Source: Salinispirillum sp. LH 10-3-1
GTDB taxonomy: Bacteria; Pseudomonadota; Gammaproteobacteria; Pseudomonadales; Natronospirillaceae
Assembly (NCBI RefSeq): GCF_030643825.1
Contig: NZ_CP101717.1
Span: 930,001 to 994,000, forward strand
Length of the DNA: 64,000 nucleotides
Direction: 5' to 3'
Part shown: one piece after another, positions 50,946 to 59,212 of the stretch
How positions within the stretch are numbered: position 1 is the first letter of the stretch
How the letters are laid out: each line of letters begins with the position of its first letter
Made by a program: the position numbers and the translations under genes
Notes under the pieces: model-generated
Seen by the model: the letters and a program-made list of their open reading frames with translations, nothing else
Databases searched by the model: none
Told to the model about the DNA's origin: nothing

Positions 50946-52280
50946 ATGTCACAAGCGTTACCCGAATTTCGCGGCTACCGATTCCCTCACCTCAACCGGC
51001 TGTGGTCGGCATTGTGCCAAGAGCGAGAATTGCCGCAACTGGATCGATGGTTGAGTCGCACTCTGCGCGAAGAAAAAGCCTTTGGTCGACGTGATCGTCT
51101 GTACTACGCTGACGTACTGTTTGCCGCCATGCGCTACCTGCAAACCATTGTACTGCTGGAGCAAGGCTATAAAGCTCAGGACGTAAAGGCTTTTCCCGAG
51201 TTTTACCGAACGCAAGACGCCAGCATGACGGCTGCGTCACTGTGGGCCGAAGTGCAAGCCCTGCCGGTGGAGTCGGTGCTGTTCTGGCTGGCCAAAATCA
51301 CCGATACCGGAGGTGATTGGCCACGCGAAATTACCGACCTGAGCGAACGCAATCTGTTTTGGAGTAACGTCAAACAGGTGCTCAATAAAGCCTCAATGAA
51401 TGATGTGTTGCAAGGCTGGCGGCCTTCTTGGCAGCCACTGCTGCAGGAGCGAGCGGCACAGTCAGGCTGGCAGCAAGAAGATTGTCATCGCTTTGTCCAA
51501 GGGCAAAATACCCGTCCGCCACTGTGGTTACGGGTGCAGCGCGCCGAAGATCAGGCCGCTATCGTCGAGCAGATTGTGGGACAGGGCTACGACCTTGAGC
51601 AAGATGGCGATGCCTTGAAGGTGGTTGGCGAACGCGGCATATATCAATTGCCCGCGTGGCAGGAAGGCAAGCTGGAAATACAAGACTGGGCCAGCCAGCA
51701 GATCAGTCGCGCCGTCGATGCCCAGCCCGGCGAACAAGTCTGGGACGCCTGTGCCGGTGGTGGCGGTAAGACCTTGGCGATTGCCAGTGCGATGAACAAT
51801 AAAGGTGCCGTGACGGCAACCGATATTCGTGAATATAAGCTAGAAGAGGTTAAGAAGCGGGCCAAGCGGGCCGGTTGGTTTAATGTGCGACGCTTTGCTT
51901 GGGACGCTGAAGCACCACTGCGATTACCCAAAGAAGCGGCGCGCCAAAACGGCTTTGACCGCGTACTCATTGATGCGCCGTGCAGTTCGTGTGGTACTTG
52001 GCGCCGCAACCCGGATGCACGCTGGCGTTTAACGGAAGAAGAAATTGTTCGACTGACGCAGCTGCAAGACAAAATACTTAGTCAGGCAGCACCCGCCGTA
52101 AAAGTCGGTGGCCGCTTGGTATACGCCACGTGCAGTTGGCTGGTCGCCGAGAACGAAGCGCGGGTTGAGGCCTTTTTGGCGGCTAATCCAGGTTTTAGTT
52201 TGGAGCGTCAGGAGGTCGTGGGTTATCCGGCACAGGATGCAGATACGATGTTTGTCGCAGTACTCACCCGGCAGAGCTAA
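50946..52280 (+). CDS. RsmB/NOP-family RNA cytosine-5 methyltransferase
   Basis: The 444-residue protein has a C-terminal SAM-dependent methyltransferase core: motif I DACAGGGGKTLAIAS, the catalytic motif IV DAPCSSCGTWRRNPD and motif VI TCSWLVAENE with the second cysteine. The N-terminal 200 residues are helical, and a NusB-like domain like that of RsmB is not evident; target RNA is unknown. ATG 50946 is used because family members begin near MSQALPEFRGYRFP; the frame opens at 50883. It converges on a receiver gene with only three bases between stops. Confidence 0.85.
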   Translation: MSQALPEFRGYRFPHLNRLWSALCQERELPQLDRWLSRTLREEKAFGRRDRLYYADVLFAAMRYLQTIVLLEQGYKAQDVKAFPEFYRTQDASMTAASLWAEVQALPVESVLFWLAKITDTGGDWPREITDLSERNLFWSNVKQVLNKASMNDVLQGWRPSWQPLLQERAAQSGWQQEDCHRFVQGQNTRPPLWLRVQRAEDQAAIVEQIVGQGYDLEQDGDALKVVGERGIYQLPAWQEGKLEIQDWASQQISRAVDAQPGEQVWDACAGGGGKTLAIASAMNNKGAVTATDIREYKLEEVKKRAKRAGWFNVRRFAWDAEAPLRLPKEAARQNGFDRVLIDAPCSSCGTWRRNPDARWRLTEEEIVRLTQLQDKILSQAAPAVKVGGRLVYATCSWLVAENEARVEAFLAANPGFSLERQEVVGYPAQDADTMFVAVLTRQS

Positions 52281-52283
52281 AAG

Positions 52284-52655
52284 CTACGGCCCTTCGTTGT
52301 CTTGGGGGCCTAGCTGGGTGATGAAGTCGATGATCTTCTCATCGTCCCAAGGCTTGGCGAAGTATTTCACCACGCCCCACTGTTGCAGTTGGTCCGCCGA
52401 GGGTTCGGCTTTGGCGCTCAACAGGACAAAGTACGCGTCAGGACGCAGCGGGCGCAGCAGCGCAAACAGTTCCGGGCCCAGAATGTCCGGCATATGAAAG
52501 TCCGATACCACCACATCAACGCGAATCTGGCGCGCAATAGCGATGGCTTCTTGCGCGCCAGTGGCGAACATAAAGTCAAACGGGGCCTGGCGTAACTGAC
52601 GATGCAATGCCGCCAGTACTCGCCGGTTGTCGTCCACAAACAGAACGCGTTGCAT
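52284..52655 (-). CDS. Single-domain response regulator (CheY-like)
   Basis: The 123-residue protein is a lone receiver domain with the acidic pair D8/D9, phosphoacceptor D52 (VVSDFHMP), S80 and K101 (FAKPWDDE). No output domain follows. It is 11 bases downstream of the receiver-PAS gene on the same strand and close to a histidine kinase gene, so phosphotransfer from that kinase is likely. The KPWDDE pattern is the same as in the neighbouring receiver, suggesting duplication or co-function. Confidence 0.88.
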   Translation of the reverse strand: MQRVLFVDDNRRVLAALHRQLRQAPFDFMFATGAQEAIAIARQIRVDVVVSDFHMPDILGPELFALLRPLRPDAYFVLLSAKAEPSADQLQQWGVVKYFAKPWDDEKIIDFITQLGPQDNEGP

Positions 52656-52666
52656 GGAATTTTGCC

Positions 52667-53446
52667 TTACTGGGTGATCTTCTGTGGGATGAGCGTCAGC
52701 AAATGCGTGGGAACTTCATTGGTCGACGTAGTGTGGGTGCGCATGGCAAAGCAGGGCATGGTGCCAATAACACAGTGCACGCCGTCGCCAAGGGGGAGAT
52801 CCAGTAAACCTTCCGGCAATATTGTACGTGCCTTCATGCCAGCGATGGCGTGGCCATCGGATATCCACTCCGCAGCCAAAGCGTTGGACTCCACAATTCG
52901 GCCATCTTCACCAATGTGCAAAATGCCAACAGGCAAAGCATCCAGTATCGATTGAGTGGCAATCAAGGTGCGTGAATTCGCATGCAAAGCGCGGTTCTTC
53001 TGATCGATGCGCTCCATCAAGGCTTGATTCACATCTTTCAGCTCTTGGGCAAGATCCTGATGGCGAGTTTGTAAGGTATAAAGCTCTAAACCTTGATGGA
53101 TGGTGGCAAGCAGATGATCGTCGTCCCAAGGCTTAAACAGTATCTTATACACATGGGCTTCATTGACCGCGGTGACCGCAGCCTCCGCTTCGTGGTAGCC
53201 GGAAAGAATGATGCGCGTGACCAGCGGATGGCGCGAGCGTGCCACGCGCAGTAAATCGTTCCCGGACAGGCCAGGCATGCGCTGGTCAGACAATATGACG
53301 CCAATGTTTTCTTGTTCAAGCAGGCTCAACGCGGTGGCGCCTTCGCTGGCGCTGAAGGACGCGAAAGGCTGGGAGTGCAGCAGTCGCATGATGGCTCGAA
53401 GTGTTGCAGGGTCATCATCTACCACTAGTACACCGGGATTCTTCAT
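52667..53446 (-). CDS. Response regulator with C-terminal PAS-like domain
   Basis: The 259-residue protein has a receiver (about 1-122; D10/D11/D12, D54 in ILSDQRMPG, S82, K105 in FKPWDDDHL), a helical coiled-coil linker (about 125-160), and a PAS-like domain (about 163-245, ILDALPVGILHIGEDGRIVESN). It lacks a DNA-binding, GGDEF, EAL or HD-GYP output. It is divergent from a histidine kinase 59 bases away. The PAS could sense a ligand or bind a partner; this is inference. Confidence 0.83.
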   Translation of the reverse strand: MKNPGVLVVDDDPATLRAIMRLLHSQPFASFSASEGATALSLLEQENIGVILSDQRMPGLSGNDLLRVARSRHPLVTRIILSGYHEAEAAVTAVNEAHVYKILFKPWDDDHLLATIHQGLELYTLQTRHQDLAQELKDVNQALMERIDQKNRALHANSRTLIATQSILDALPVGILHIGEDGRIVESNALAAEWISDGHAIAGMKARTILPEGLLDLPLGDGVHCVIGTMPCFAMRTHTTSTNEVPTHLLTLIPQKITQ

Positions 53447-53505
53447 CGGCTACCTCTCTGTGTGGTCTACACTTCAGTATAGACAATATGTGAAGGCTGC
53501 AAGCC

Positions 53506-54462
53506 ATGGCAGAACAATTCTTCCTGATGCCGAGCTCGCCCCTGGCCTTATGGGGGCTATTGTTGGTGGCCGCCGGGCTCGGCGCAGCGTGCTACGATCT
53601 GGTACGTCGTTGGTGGTGGGCGCCACGAGAACGGGCGCGCATCGATGCCGAGCGGCAAGTATTGGGTGGCACCTTGATGGATCTGCGTGAGCGTATGCAG
53701 CATCAAGAACATATGGCGTCGGTCGGAAAAATAGCCAGTGGGGTAGCGCACGAGATCAACAACCCGGCAGGCTATATCATGTCGAACTTAAAGACGCTGA
53801 AGCGCTATATGACGCTTTTGCTAGCGCGCGAAGCCGGCCCCTTGTCAGAAGCGGAGCGCCAAGAGCTTTTGTTCGTGCAGTCGGATCTACCTACCTTAAT
53901 GGACGACTGCTTAGACGGTGTGCAGCGGATTAGCGGTATTGTGCGCAGTCTGCGCAGTTACACCCGAGCGGCAGAGTCGACAGAACAGATTCCCCATACA
54001 TGGGATGACCTCGTACGTAATGCGGTCCGGTTAACGCACGCTGAAATTCATCATCTGTGTCGACTCGAACAACAACTGCACGCTACTCATTCTGTCCGTG
54101 CAAACGAGCGGGAAATCACCCAGGTATTGGCCAACTTGATCCTGAATGCACGGGATGCCATGGCGCTATCCGGTCAGGGGTCGCTCATTACCTTGCGCAC
54201 TCAGGATGTTGATGGCGGTGCTGAACTGCTGGTGGAGGACGATGGGCCGGGTGTGCCTCCACACCTGGTCGAACGTATTTTTGAGCCTTTCTTTACCACC
54301 AAAGCGAGCAATAAAGGCACTGGCCTTGGACTTAGCATTTGCCGCGACATCATTGAAGCCAACCACGGCGGGCAATTGCGCTACGAGGCCGCCAGCAACG
54401 GCGGCGCTCGTTTTATCATTTACTTGCCTAAGGCAGGGGCTAAGACAGCATCAGAACAATAA
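53506..54462 (+). CDS. Sensor histidine kinase
   Basis: The 318-residue protein has one membrane helix (about 12-31), no periplasmic sensor domain, a short coiled coil, and a HisKA-HATPase core: the H box with H82 (GVAHEINNPAGYI), N box (NLILNARDAM), G1 (VEDDGPGVP), F box (FEPFFTTK) and G2 (GTGLGLSI). The lack of a sensor domain suggests that input comes from partners, such as the divergent receiver-PAS protein. Its 3' end overlaps the convergent cnoX gene by 12 bases. Confidence 0.88.
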   Translation: MAEQFFLMPSSPLALWGLLLVAAGLGAACYDLVRRWWWAPRERARIDAERQVLGGTLMDLRERMQHQEHMASVGKIASGVAHEINNPAGYIMSNLKTLKRYMTLLLAREAGPLSEAERQELLFVQSDLPTLMDDCLDGVQRISGIVRSLRSYTRAAESTEQIPHTWDDLVRNAVRLTHAEIHHLCRLEQQLHATHSVRANEREITQVLANLILNARDAMALSGQGSLITLRTQDVDGGAELLVEDDGPGVPPHLVERIFEPFFTTKASNKGTGLGLSICRDIIEANHGGQLRYEAASNGGARFIIYLPKAGAKTASEQ

Positions 54463-55308
54463 CGTCATCAATTTGCGCTGATACTTAGCCACCAAGGCTT
54501 TGTCGTGGCAGGCTTGGAACAAGGCCTGTATGTCTTGGCGGCCCTGATTGTTGTTCCAGCCAATATCACCGCGCAACACCTCCAATAACAGTTCGAACGC
54601 GCGCTCGTAACCGCCGTGTGCAGCTAAGGCCATGGCAAGCGCATGTGCGCTGGCTGGGCTTGGGTCATTGGCGTAGCTGGCTTCCAGTAAATCCACATCG
54701 CCATACGCGGCCGCTTTGTGTTGCAGTGCGATTTCTTGGCAGGCAGATTTAATGGCCGGATGCGCTTGCTGTTCTTCATTCAATTGTTCTGCCACCGCAC
54801 TGGCATCTTCAAGAGCACCAGACTTGAGCAACGTGTGCAGCAACAGCGCCAACGCGTCGGCGTCATCCGGCTGGTTGTGCAGTTGTTGCTGCAACAGTGC
54901 CAAGGCGTCTTCATACGATTGCGTTGCCCAAAGCGCCTCGACCTGCAACGACAAGTCTGGCGCGGCAGGCCCCAAGTGTTCGTCCAAGAAGGCCTTTACT
55001 TCAGACTCGCTCTTGGCGCCCTGAAAATGTCCTACCACCGCGCCGTCTTTAATCAGAGCAACCGTGGGCAGGCTGCGGACGCCAAACTGTGCGGTTAATC
55101 CGGGCTCTTCGTCGGCGTTCACCTTGGCCAGAATAAAGCGTCCATTGCCCTTAGCGGCTAAGCTTTCCAATACCGGCATCAAGTTCTTACAGGGCGCGCA
55201 CCAGTCGGCCCAGAAATCCACCAACACCGGTGTGGTTTGTGACTGCTCGACAATGGCTGACATGAATGAGTCTTCGGTGACCGTTACAATAAAAGGTGAA
55301 TCACTCAC
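54451..55308 (-). CDS. cnoX: Thioredoxin-like chaperone CnoX (YbbN family)
   Basis: The protein has an N-terminal thioredoxin domain with an intact CAPC site (C37, C40 in WADWCAPCKN) and a helical TPR-like C-terminal half, the CnoX architecture. In E. coli this protein hands hypochlorite-damaged clients to GroEL or DnaK; the E. coli site is SQHC, so the redox activity here may be stronger. Start is GTG 55308, with GGAGCC about seven bases upstream, giving 285 residues; the frame is open to 55593 but that segment runs into the MITE and is not coding. Confidence 0.9.
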   Translation of the reverse strand: MSDSPFIVTVTEDSFMSAIVEQSQTTPVLVDFWADWCAPCKNLMPVLESLAAKGNGRFILAKVNADEEPGLTAQFGVRSLPTVALIKDGAVVGHFQGAKSESEVKAFLDEHLGPAAPDLSLQVEALWATQSYEDALALLQQQLHNQPDDADALALLLHTLLKSGALEDASAVAEQLNEEQQAHPAIKSACQEIALQHKAAAYGDVDLLEASYANDPSPASAHALAMALAAHGGYERAFELLLEVLRGDIGWNNNQGRQDIQALFQACHDKALVAKYQRKLMTLLF

Positions 55309-55369
55309 GGGTGGCTCCTGTTTGGTCGATTGTTCGATAAAAAGTGTCGATATGATAAACCGAATCGGC

Positions 55370-55639
55370 CTAGGGAATCTCTGAATTAATCGCACGGCGC
55401 TCTGGCTTTTCGAGGTGCTTTGCGGCAAGGCGGGTTCACGCAGGAATGTCGAGACCTTTCTAGTGAACCTAACGCAGGCGCGGAGTACCTCGGAAAGCCC
55501 CGCTGGGCGCGGCCAAAATGTCCATACACTGCGTTGTACTTCTGGGCAAGGGCTACTGCCATTACCGGCGAAGTACGCCTTGCGCCTGAACATTTTGGTC
55601 AGCGCAGAGTCGCGTGGGATTAATTCAGAGCTTCCCTAG
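55370..55639. mobile_element. MITE with CTAG target duplication, IS5-like
   Basis: A 262-base element (55374-55635) is flanked by CTAG on both sides. Its ends are inverted repeats: the left starts GGAATCTCTGAATTAATC and the reverse-complemented right starts GGAAGCTCTGAATTAATC, with 21 of the first 23 bases matching. Inside, a second imperfect dyad runs between CCAAAATGTCC at 55513 and CATTTTGG at 55591. It encodes no transposase. GGAA ends with CTAG duplication fit the IS5 family (target YTAR). Confidence 0.85.
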
Positions 55640-55698
55640 CAGCGGGAGCCAAAAGCGTTGCTATTTTGTCTGGCATCCCTAAGATGATGAGATAGAAC

Positions 55699-55773
55699 AA
55701 CTCAAGTTTTAGGGATTTGCACAACACCACCGGCAGCCGACTTAGTACACAAAAAGTCTCGAAAACTTGAGTT
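55699..55773. repeat. Perfect 12-base inverted repeat upstream of the moaA leader
   Basis: AACTCAAGTTTT at 55699-55710 is exactly inverted at 55762-55773 (AAAACTTGAGTT), with 51 bases between. The span covers the likely moaA promoter region, although no convincing -35/-10 pair was seen. It could be an operator, a DNA loop site or a remnant of a further insertion. Confidence 0.5.
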
Positions 55774-55780
55774 CACAACA

Positions 55781-55911
55781 ACTCCGAGCCTGTTGCGCCT
55801 TACCCATGTCTTCTGATGTGGCTGGACTTCAGGCCCCAGCGAATACCCGTTGGTATTACGTTGGCTGGGTTCGGCGAGGAAACTCCCGGGCCTCCCACAC
55901 TTGGAAAGGGG
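55781..55911 (+). promoter_or_regulatory. Probable molybdenum-cofactor (Moco) riboswitch of moaA
   Basis: The untranslated leader directly before moaA can form several stems: CCGAGCC (55784-55790) with GGTTCGG (55868-55874); GCCTG (55788) with CAGGC (55830); and CCAGC with GCTGG enclosing AATACC-CGTT-GGTATT at 55842-55857. The 3' part has GAGGAAAC and GCCTCCCA, resembling the conserved part of the Moco motif found before moaA in E. coli and others. Some stems overlap, so alternative folds exist. The ribosome site GGAAAGGGG follows at 55903. Confidence 0.6.
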
Positions 55912-55919
55912 TTTTAAAA

Positions 55920-56888
55920 ATGCTTGCCGACTCGTTTGGACGGCGCTTCTATTATTTGCGCCTGTCCGTCACAGAAGTGTGCAACTTCAGTTGCACCTAT
56001 TGTTTACCCAATGGCTATAGCGGGCCAAAGCCTTCGGCGTTTATGCGCCGTGATGAATTGCGGCGCGTGATGCAGGTGTTCGCGGCTGAGGGTACGCGTA
56101 AAATTCGACTCACCGGCGGCGAACCGTCGCTGCGAGCCGACTTGCCAGACATCATTGCGGATGCGCGTCAGACCCAAGGCATCGAAACCATTGCACTGAC
56201 GACCAATGGCTATCGCCTTGCTGAGTCAATTGCCGACTGGCAACAGGCAGGCCTTAGCCAGCTTAATGTCAGCATCGACAGCCTTGACCCCGCCCAGTTC
56301 AAAGCCATCACCGGCCATGATCGTCTGCGCGCCATCCTGCAAGGCGTGGATGACAGCCTAGCGTTAGGTCTTCCGGTCAAAATCAATGCCGTCTATATGC
56401 GTGGGATGAACGACCAGTTGGGCCAGTTCTTGGCTTGGCTGAAAACCACGCCCGTCACCTTGCGCTTTATTGAAGTCATGGAGGTCGGGGCACAGCCGGA
56501 TTTCTATCATAACCATCACGTGCCACTCAGTAATATGAAGCAGCAACTCTTGCTGGAAGGTTGGCAACCCATCGTGCGCGGCAAAGACGCCGGGCCAGCT
56601 CAAGAGTTTTGGCATCCGGATTATGCCGGGCGTATTGGCTTGATCATGCCTTACAGTCGTGATTTCTGTACCACCTGCAATCGCTTGCGTGTCACAGCGC
56701 AAGGCAAACTGCATCTGTGCTTGTTTGGTGAAACCGGCTACGACCTGCGCCCTTGGTTACAAGAGGACGCGCAGCAGGACGAATTGACCGCCGTCATTCA
56801 AGAAGCACTCGGACATAAACCAGCCACGCACGGCCTGCACGAACACAACACCGGGCTGATCCGCGACCTGTCGATGATAGGGGGCTGA
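55920..56888 (+). CDS. moaA: GTP 3',8-cyclase MoaA
   Basis: MoaA is the radical-SAM enzyme that starts molybdopterin synthesis from GTP. From ATG 55920 the product is 322 residues with the N-terminal cluster CNFSCTYC (C21, C25, C28), the C-terminal cluster (CTTCNRLR and LHLCLFGE), and a terminal Gly-Gly (SMIGG). GGAAAGGGG lies eight bases before the ATG. The frame opens at 55767 inside the leader RNA; that part is not coding. It is the first gene of the moaA-mobA-moaB-moaC-moaD-moaE operon. Confidence 0.96.
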   Translation: MLADSFGRRFYYLRLSVTEVCNFSCTYCLPNGYSGPKPSAFMRRDELRRVMQVFAAEGTRKIRLTGGEPSLRADLPDIIADARQTQGIETIALTTNGYRLAESIADWQQAGLSQLNVSIDSLDPAQFKAITGHDRLRAILQGVDDSLALGLPVKINAVYMRGMNDQLGQFLAWLKTTPVTLRFIEVMEVGAQPDFYHNHHVPLSNMKQQLLLEGWQPIVRGKDAGPAQEFWHPDYAGRIGLIMPYSRDFCTTCNRLRVTAQGKLHLCLFGETGYDLRPWLQEDAQQDELTAVIQEALGHKPATHGLHEHNTGLIRDLSMIGG

Positions 56889-56890
56889 AC

Positions 56891-57445
56891 ATGGCGCCTT
56901 GCGTAGGTATTGTTCTGGCCGGTGGGCGGTCGTCTCGTATGGGGCGAGACAAAGCCGGCTTGCTGTGGCACACCGGTGTGACTTGGGCCGAGCACGCGCG
57001 CCAGCGTTTGTTGAGTGTCTGCGACGATGTGCATGTGAGCCATGCGGATGACCTAGCGGATTTGCGCTCAGACTTCATTGGCCCGCTGGGCGGTATCGAG
57101 AGTGCCCTGACAGCTTGCATGGGGAGGCGTTGTGTTTTCCTGCCGGTGGACATGCCGCGGGTCGATGAGTCGGACTTGCGTGTGGTGACCGAGGTTGCAG
57201 AGCCTCATGCCACCTACGCGCAAGGTTGGTTTCCGCTGATGCTGACCGCCACGCCGGATGTATTGGCGACCGTGCAAAGCATTCTGGCCCTGCCCGAAGC
57301 GCGTCAGCGCTCTGTTCGTGCTCTGGTAGAAGCCCTACAACCCAATATTTCAATTATCGATGCGGCCGCTCCGGATCGACTGAAAAACATTAACGATCCC
57401 GTCGAACTGCAAGCGATGGGTTTAGGAGAAAATACCCATGGGTAA
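56891..57445 (+). CDS. mobA: Molybdenum cofactor guanylyltransferase MobA
   Basis: MobA attaches GMP to Mo-molybdopterin for enzymes of the DMSO-reductase family. The 184-residue protein has the nucleotidyltransferase motif LAGGRSSRMGRDKA, GPLGGIESAL and the metal site LPVDMPRV, ending with LKNINDPVEL. It begins two bases after moaA and overlaps moaB by eight bases. Confidence 0.93.
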   Translation: MAPCVGIVLAGGRSSRMGRDKAGLLWHTGVTWAEHARQRLLSVCDDVHVSHADDLADLRSDFIGPLGGIESALTACMGRRCVFLPVDMPRVDESDLRVVTEVAEPHATYAQGWFPLMLTATPDVLATVQSILALPEARQRSVRALVEALQPNISIIDAAAPDRLKNINDPVELQAMGLGENTHG

Positions 57446-58037
57446 CCACGTTTCCACCCATTTTGTGCCCTTAAATATAGCCGTGCTAACGGTGTCTGAT
57501 ACCCGCACAGCAGCAAACGACACATCGGGCGATGTACTGGTGGACCGCCTGCAACAAGCCGGACATCAACTGGCCGTACGTGCCATCGTCATAGACGACG
57601 TCTACCAACAGCGTTCCGTGGTGTCGCAGTGGATTGCCGACGCCGGGGTCAATGTGATCTTGGTGACTGGCGGCACCGGTCTGACCGGTCGGGACTCAAC
57701 ACCGGAAGCCTTGAGTGTACTGTTCGACAAAACCGTGGAAGGCTTCGGTGAGCTGTTTCGGCATCTGTCATTGCAAGACGTCGGGTCTTCCACCGTGCAG
57801 AGCCGCGCCTTGGCGGGTTTGGCTAACGGCACCATGGTGTTCTGTATGCCCGGTTCGCCCAATGCGTGCAAAACGGCGTGGGACGGCATCTTGGCCGAGC
57901 AACTGAACAGCACCCATAAGCCCTGTAATTTTGTGCCTCACCTGTATCTCGACGTCGTGCAATGCGCCACGCGCGATGGCCTGGAGCAGGGCTCTGCACA
58001 AGGAACAGCGCAGGAAAGTCAGGAAGGTGCAGCATGA
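57438..58037 (+). CDS. moaB: Molybdenum cofactor biosynthesis protein MoaB (MogA-like)
   Basis: MoaB/MogA proteins adenylate molybdopterin before molybdenum insertion. The 199-residue protein has the family core: [29 protein letters not shown] and [22 protein letters not shown] precedes ATG 57438. The last 25 residues are glutamine-rich and are not part of the family core. It overlaps moaC at ATGA. Confidence 0.93.
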   Translation: MGNHVSTHFVPLNIAVLTVSDTRTAANDTSGDVLVDRLQQAGHQLAVRAIVIDDVYQQRSVVSQWIADAGVNVILVTGGTGLTGRDSTPEALSVLFDKTVEGFGELFRHLSLQDVGSSTVQSRALAGLANGTMVFCMPGSPNACKTAWDGILAEQLNSTHKPCNFVPHLYLDVVQCATRDGLEQGSAQGTAQESQEGAA

Positions 58038-58519
58038 GTCAATTGACGCACCTGAACGCGCAAGGCGAAGCCAATATGGTGGATGTGTCCGCAAAGGCGG
58101 TTACGGCGCGCGAAGCGCGCGCTGAGGGCTTTATCGCCATGCAAGCAGATACTCTAAAGCTGGTATTAGAGGGCGGGCATAAAAAGGGCGATGTGTTGTC
58201 CGTGGCGCGCATTGCCGGTATTCAAGCGGCGAAACGCACGTGGGATCTGATTCCGCTTTGTCACCCCTTGATGCTGAGCAAGGTGCAGGTCGACTTCGTA
58301 CCCGACGAGACAGCTGGTGGCATTCACATTCAATCGCTATGCAAGTTGAGCGGGCAGACCGGCGTTGAAATGGAGGCCTTAACCGCTGTTTCGGTGGCCG
58401 CGTTGACCCTGTTTGATATGTGCAAAGCGGTAGACCCTGGCATGGTGATCAGCGGAATCCGAGTTATGGAAAAGCAGGGTGGTAAGACCGGGCACTGGCA
58501 AGCGGAAGGAGTGTCGTGA
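58034..58519 (+). CDS. moaC: Cyclic pyranopterin monophosphate synthase MoaC
   Basis: MoaC turns the MoaA product into cyclic pyranopterin monophosphate. From ATG 58034, overlapping the moaB stop with GGAAGG upstream, it has 161 residues with [37 protein letters not shown] and [20 protein letters not shown]. The frame opens upstream inside moaB at 57962; family alignment supports 58034. Confidence 0.96.
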   Translation: MSQLTHLNAQGEANMVDVSAKAVTAREARAEGFIAMQADTLKLVLEGGHKKGDVLSVARIAGIQAAKRTWDLIPLCHPLMLSKVQVDFVPDETAGGIHIQSLCKLSGQTGVEMEALTAVSVAALTLFDMCKAVDPGMVISGIRVMEKQGGKTGHWQAEGVS

Positions 58520-58761
58520 TGACCGTGCAGGTGTTGTTCTTTGCGCGCTTGCGCGAAGCCTTGCCCACAGCGGAGCTTGAATGGCCGTGGCAGACGGGCA
58601 CCGTGTCCGATCTAAAACAGCAATTGACGGAGCAGGGTGCTGAATGGCAGCCATTGAACGACGACTTGCTGGTGGCGGTGAATCAGGAAATGGCGCGCCT
58701 GAACACGCCGGTAAACTCCGGTGATGAGGTGGCATTCTTTCCACCGGTAACGGGAGGCTAG
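58519..58761 (+). CDS. moaD: Molybdopterin synthase small subunit MoaD
   Basis: MoaD is the ubiquitin-like sulfur carrier of molybdopterin synthase. The 80-residue protein starts at ATG 58519 (GTG 58516 is possible), overlaps the moaC stop, has the DEVAFFPPVTGG tail, and ends in the Gly-Gly that is thiocarboxylated. Confidence 0.95.
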   Translation: MTVQVLFFARLREALPTAELEWPWQTGTVSDLKQQLTEQGAEWQPLNDDLLVAVNQEMARLNTPVNSGDEVAFFPPVTGG

Positions 58762-58762
58762 C

Positions 58763-59212
58763 ATGGCAGTGCGCGTACAGGTCGAAGACTTCGACGTAGC
58801 AAACGAATACCACCAGTTGGTGGCTGACAATACGGCCGATGGCGCCGTGGTGAGCTTTGTCGGACGTATGCGCGACCTGAATCAAGGCGAGCAGGTACGT
58901 ACCATGACGTTAGAGCATTATCCCGGCATGACGGAAAAGGCGCTGAATAAGCTCGAAGCCGATGCACGTCAGCGTTGGTCGCTAGGCAGAGTGAGTATCA
59001 TTCATCGGGTCGGCACGCTGACCCCAGCGGATCAAATAGTTTGGGTCGGGGTCACCAGTAAGCACCGGGGCGATGCCTTTGCGGCCTGCGAGTACATCAT
59101 GGATACACTCAAAACCACTGCACCGTTCTGGAAGAAAGAATCCACCGCAGCGGGTGAACGCTGGGTGGATGCACGCGAGGAAGACCAACAGCGCAGCACG
59201 CGCTGGTTGTAG
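58763..59212 (+). CDS. moaE: Molybdopterin synthase large subunit MoaE
   Basis: MoaE binds MoaD and transfers sulfur to the precursor. The 149-residue protein shows GAVVSFVGRMRD, MTLEHYPGMTEKAL, RVSIIHRVGTL and the active-site block WKKEST with the conserved lysines. It begins one base after moaD. Its TAG stop is the GTAG head of a REP-like repeat. No moeA or modABC genes follow in the window. Confidence 0.96.
   Translation: MAVRVQVEDFDVANEYHQLVADNTADGAVVSFVGRMRDLNQGEQVRTMTLEHYPGMTEKALNKLEADARQRWSLGRVSIIHRVGTLTPADQIVWVGVTSKHRGDAFAACEYIMDTLKTTAPFWKKESTAAGERWVDAREEDQQRSTRWL

Noticed and set aside
55415-55639. Small frames inside the MITE
   Set aside because: They run into the terminal repeat, overlap in different frames, and have no ribosome site or similarity; the element is non-coding.
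55767-55919. N-terminal extension of moaA
   Set aside because: This segment forms the structured leader RNA, and the family N terminus begins at ATG 55920 with a strong ribosome site.
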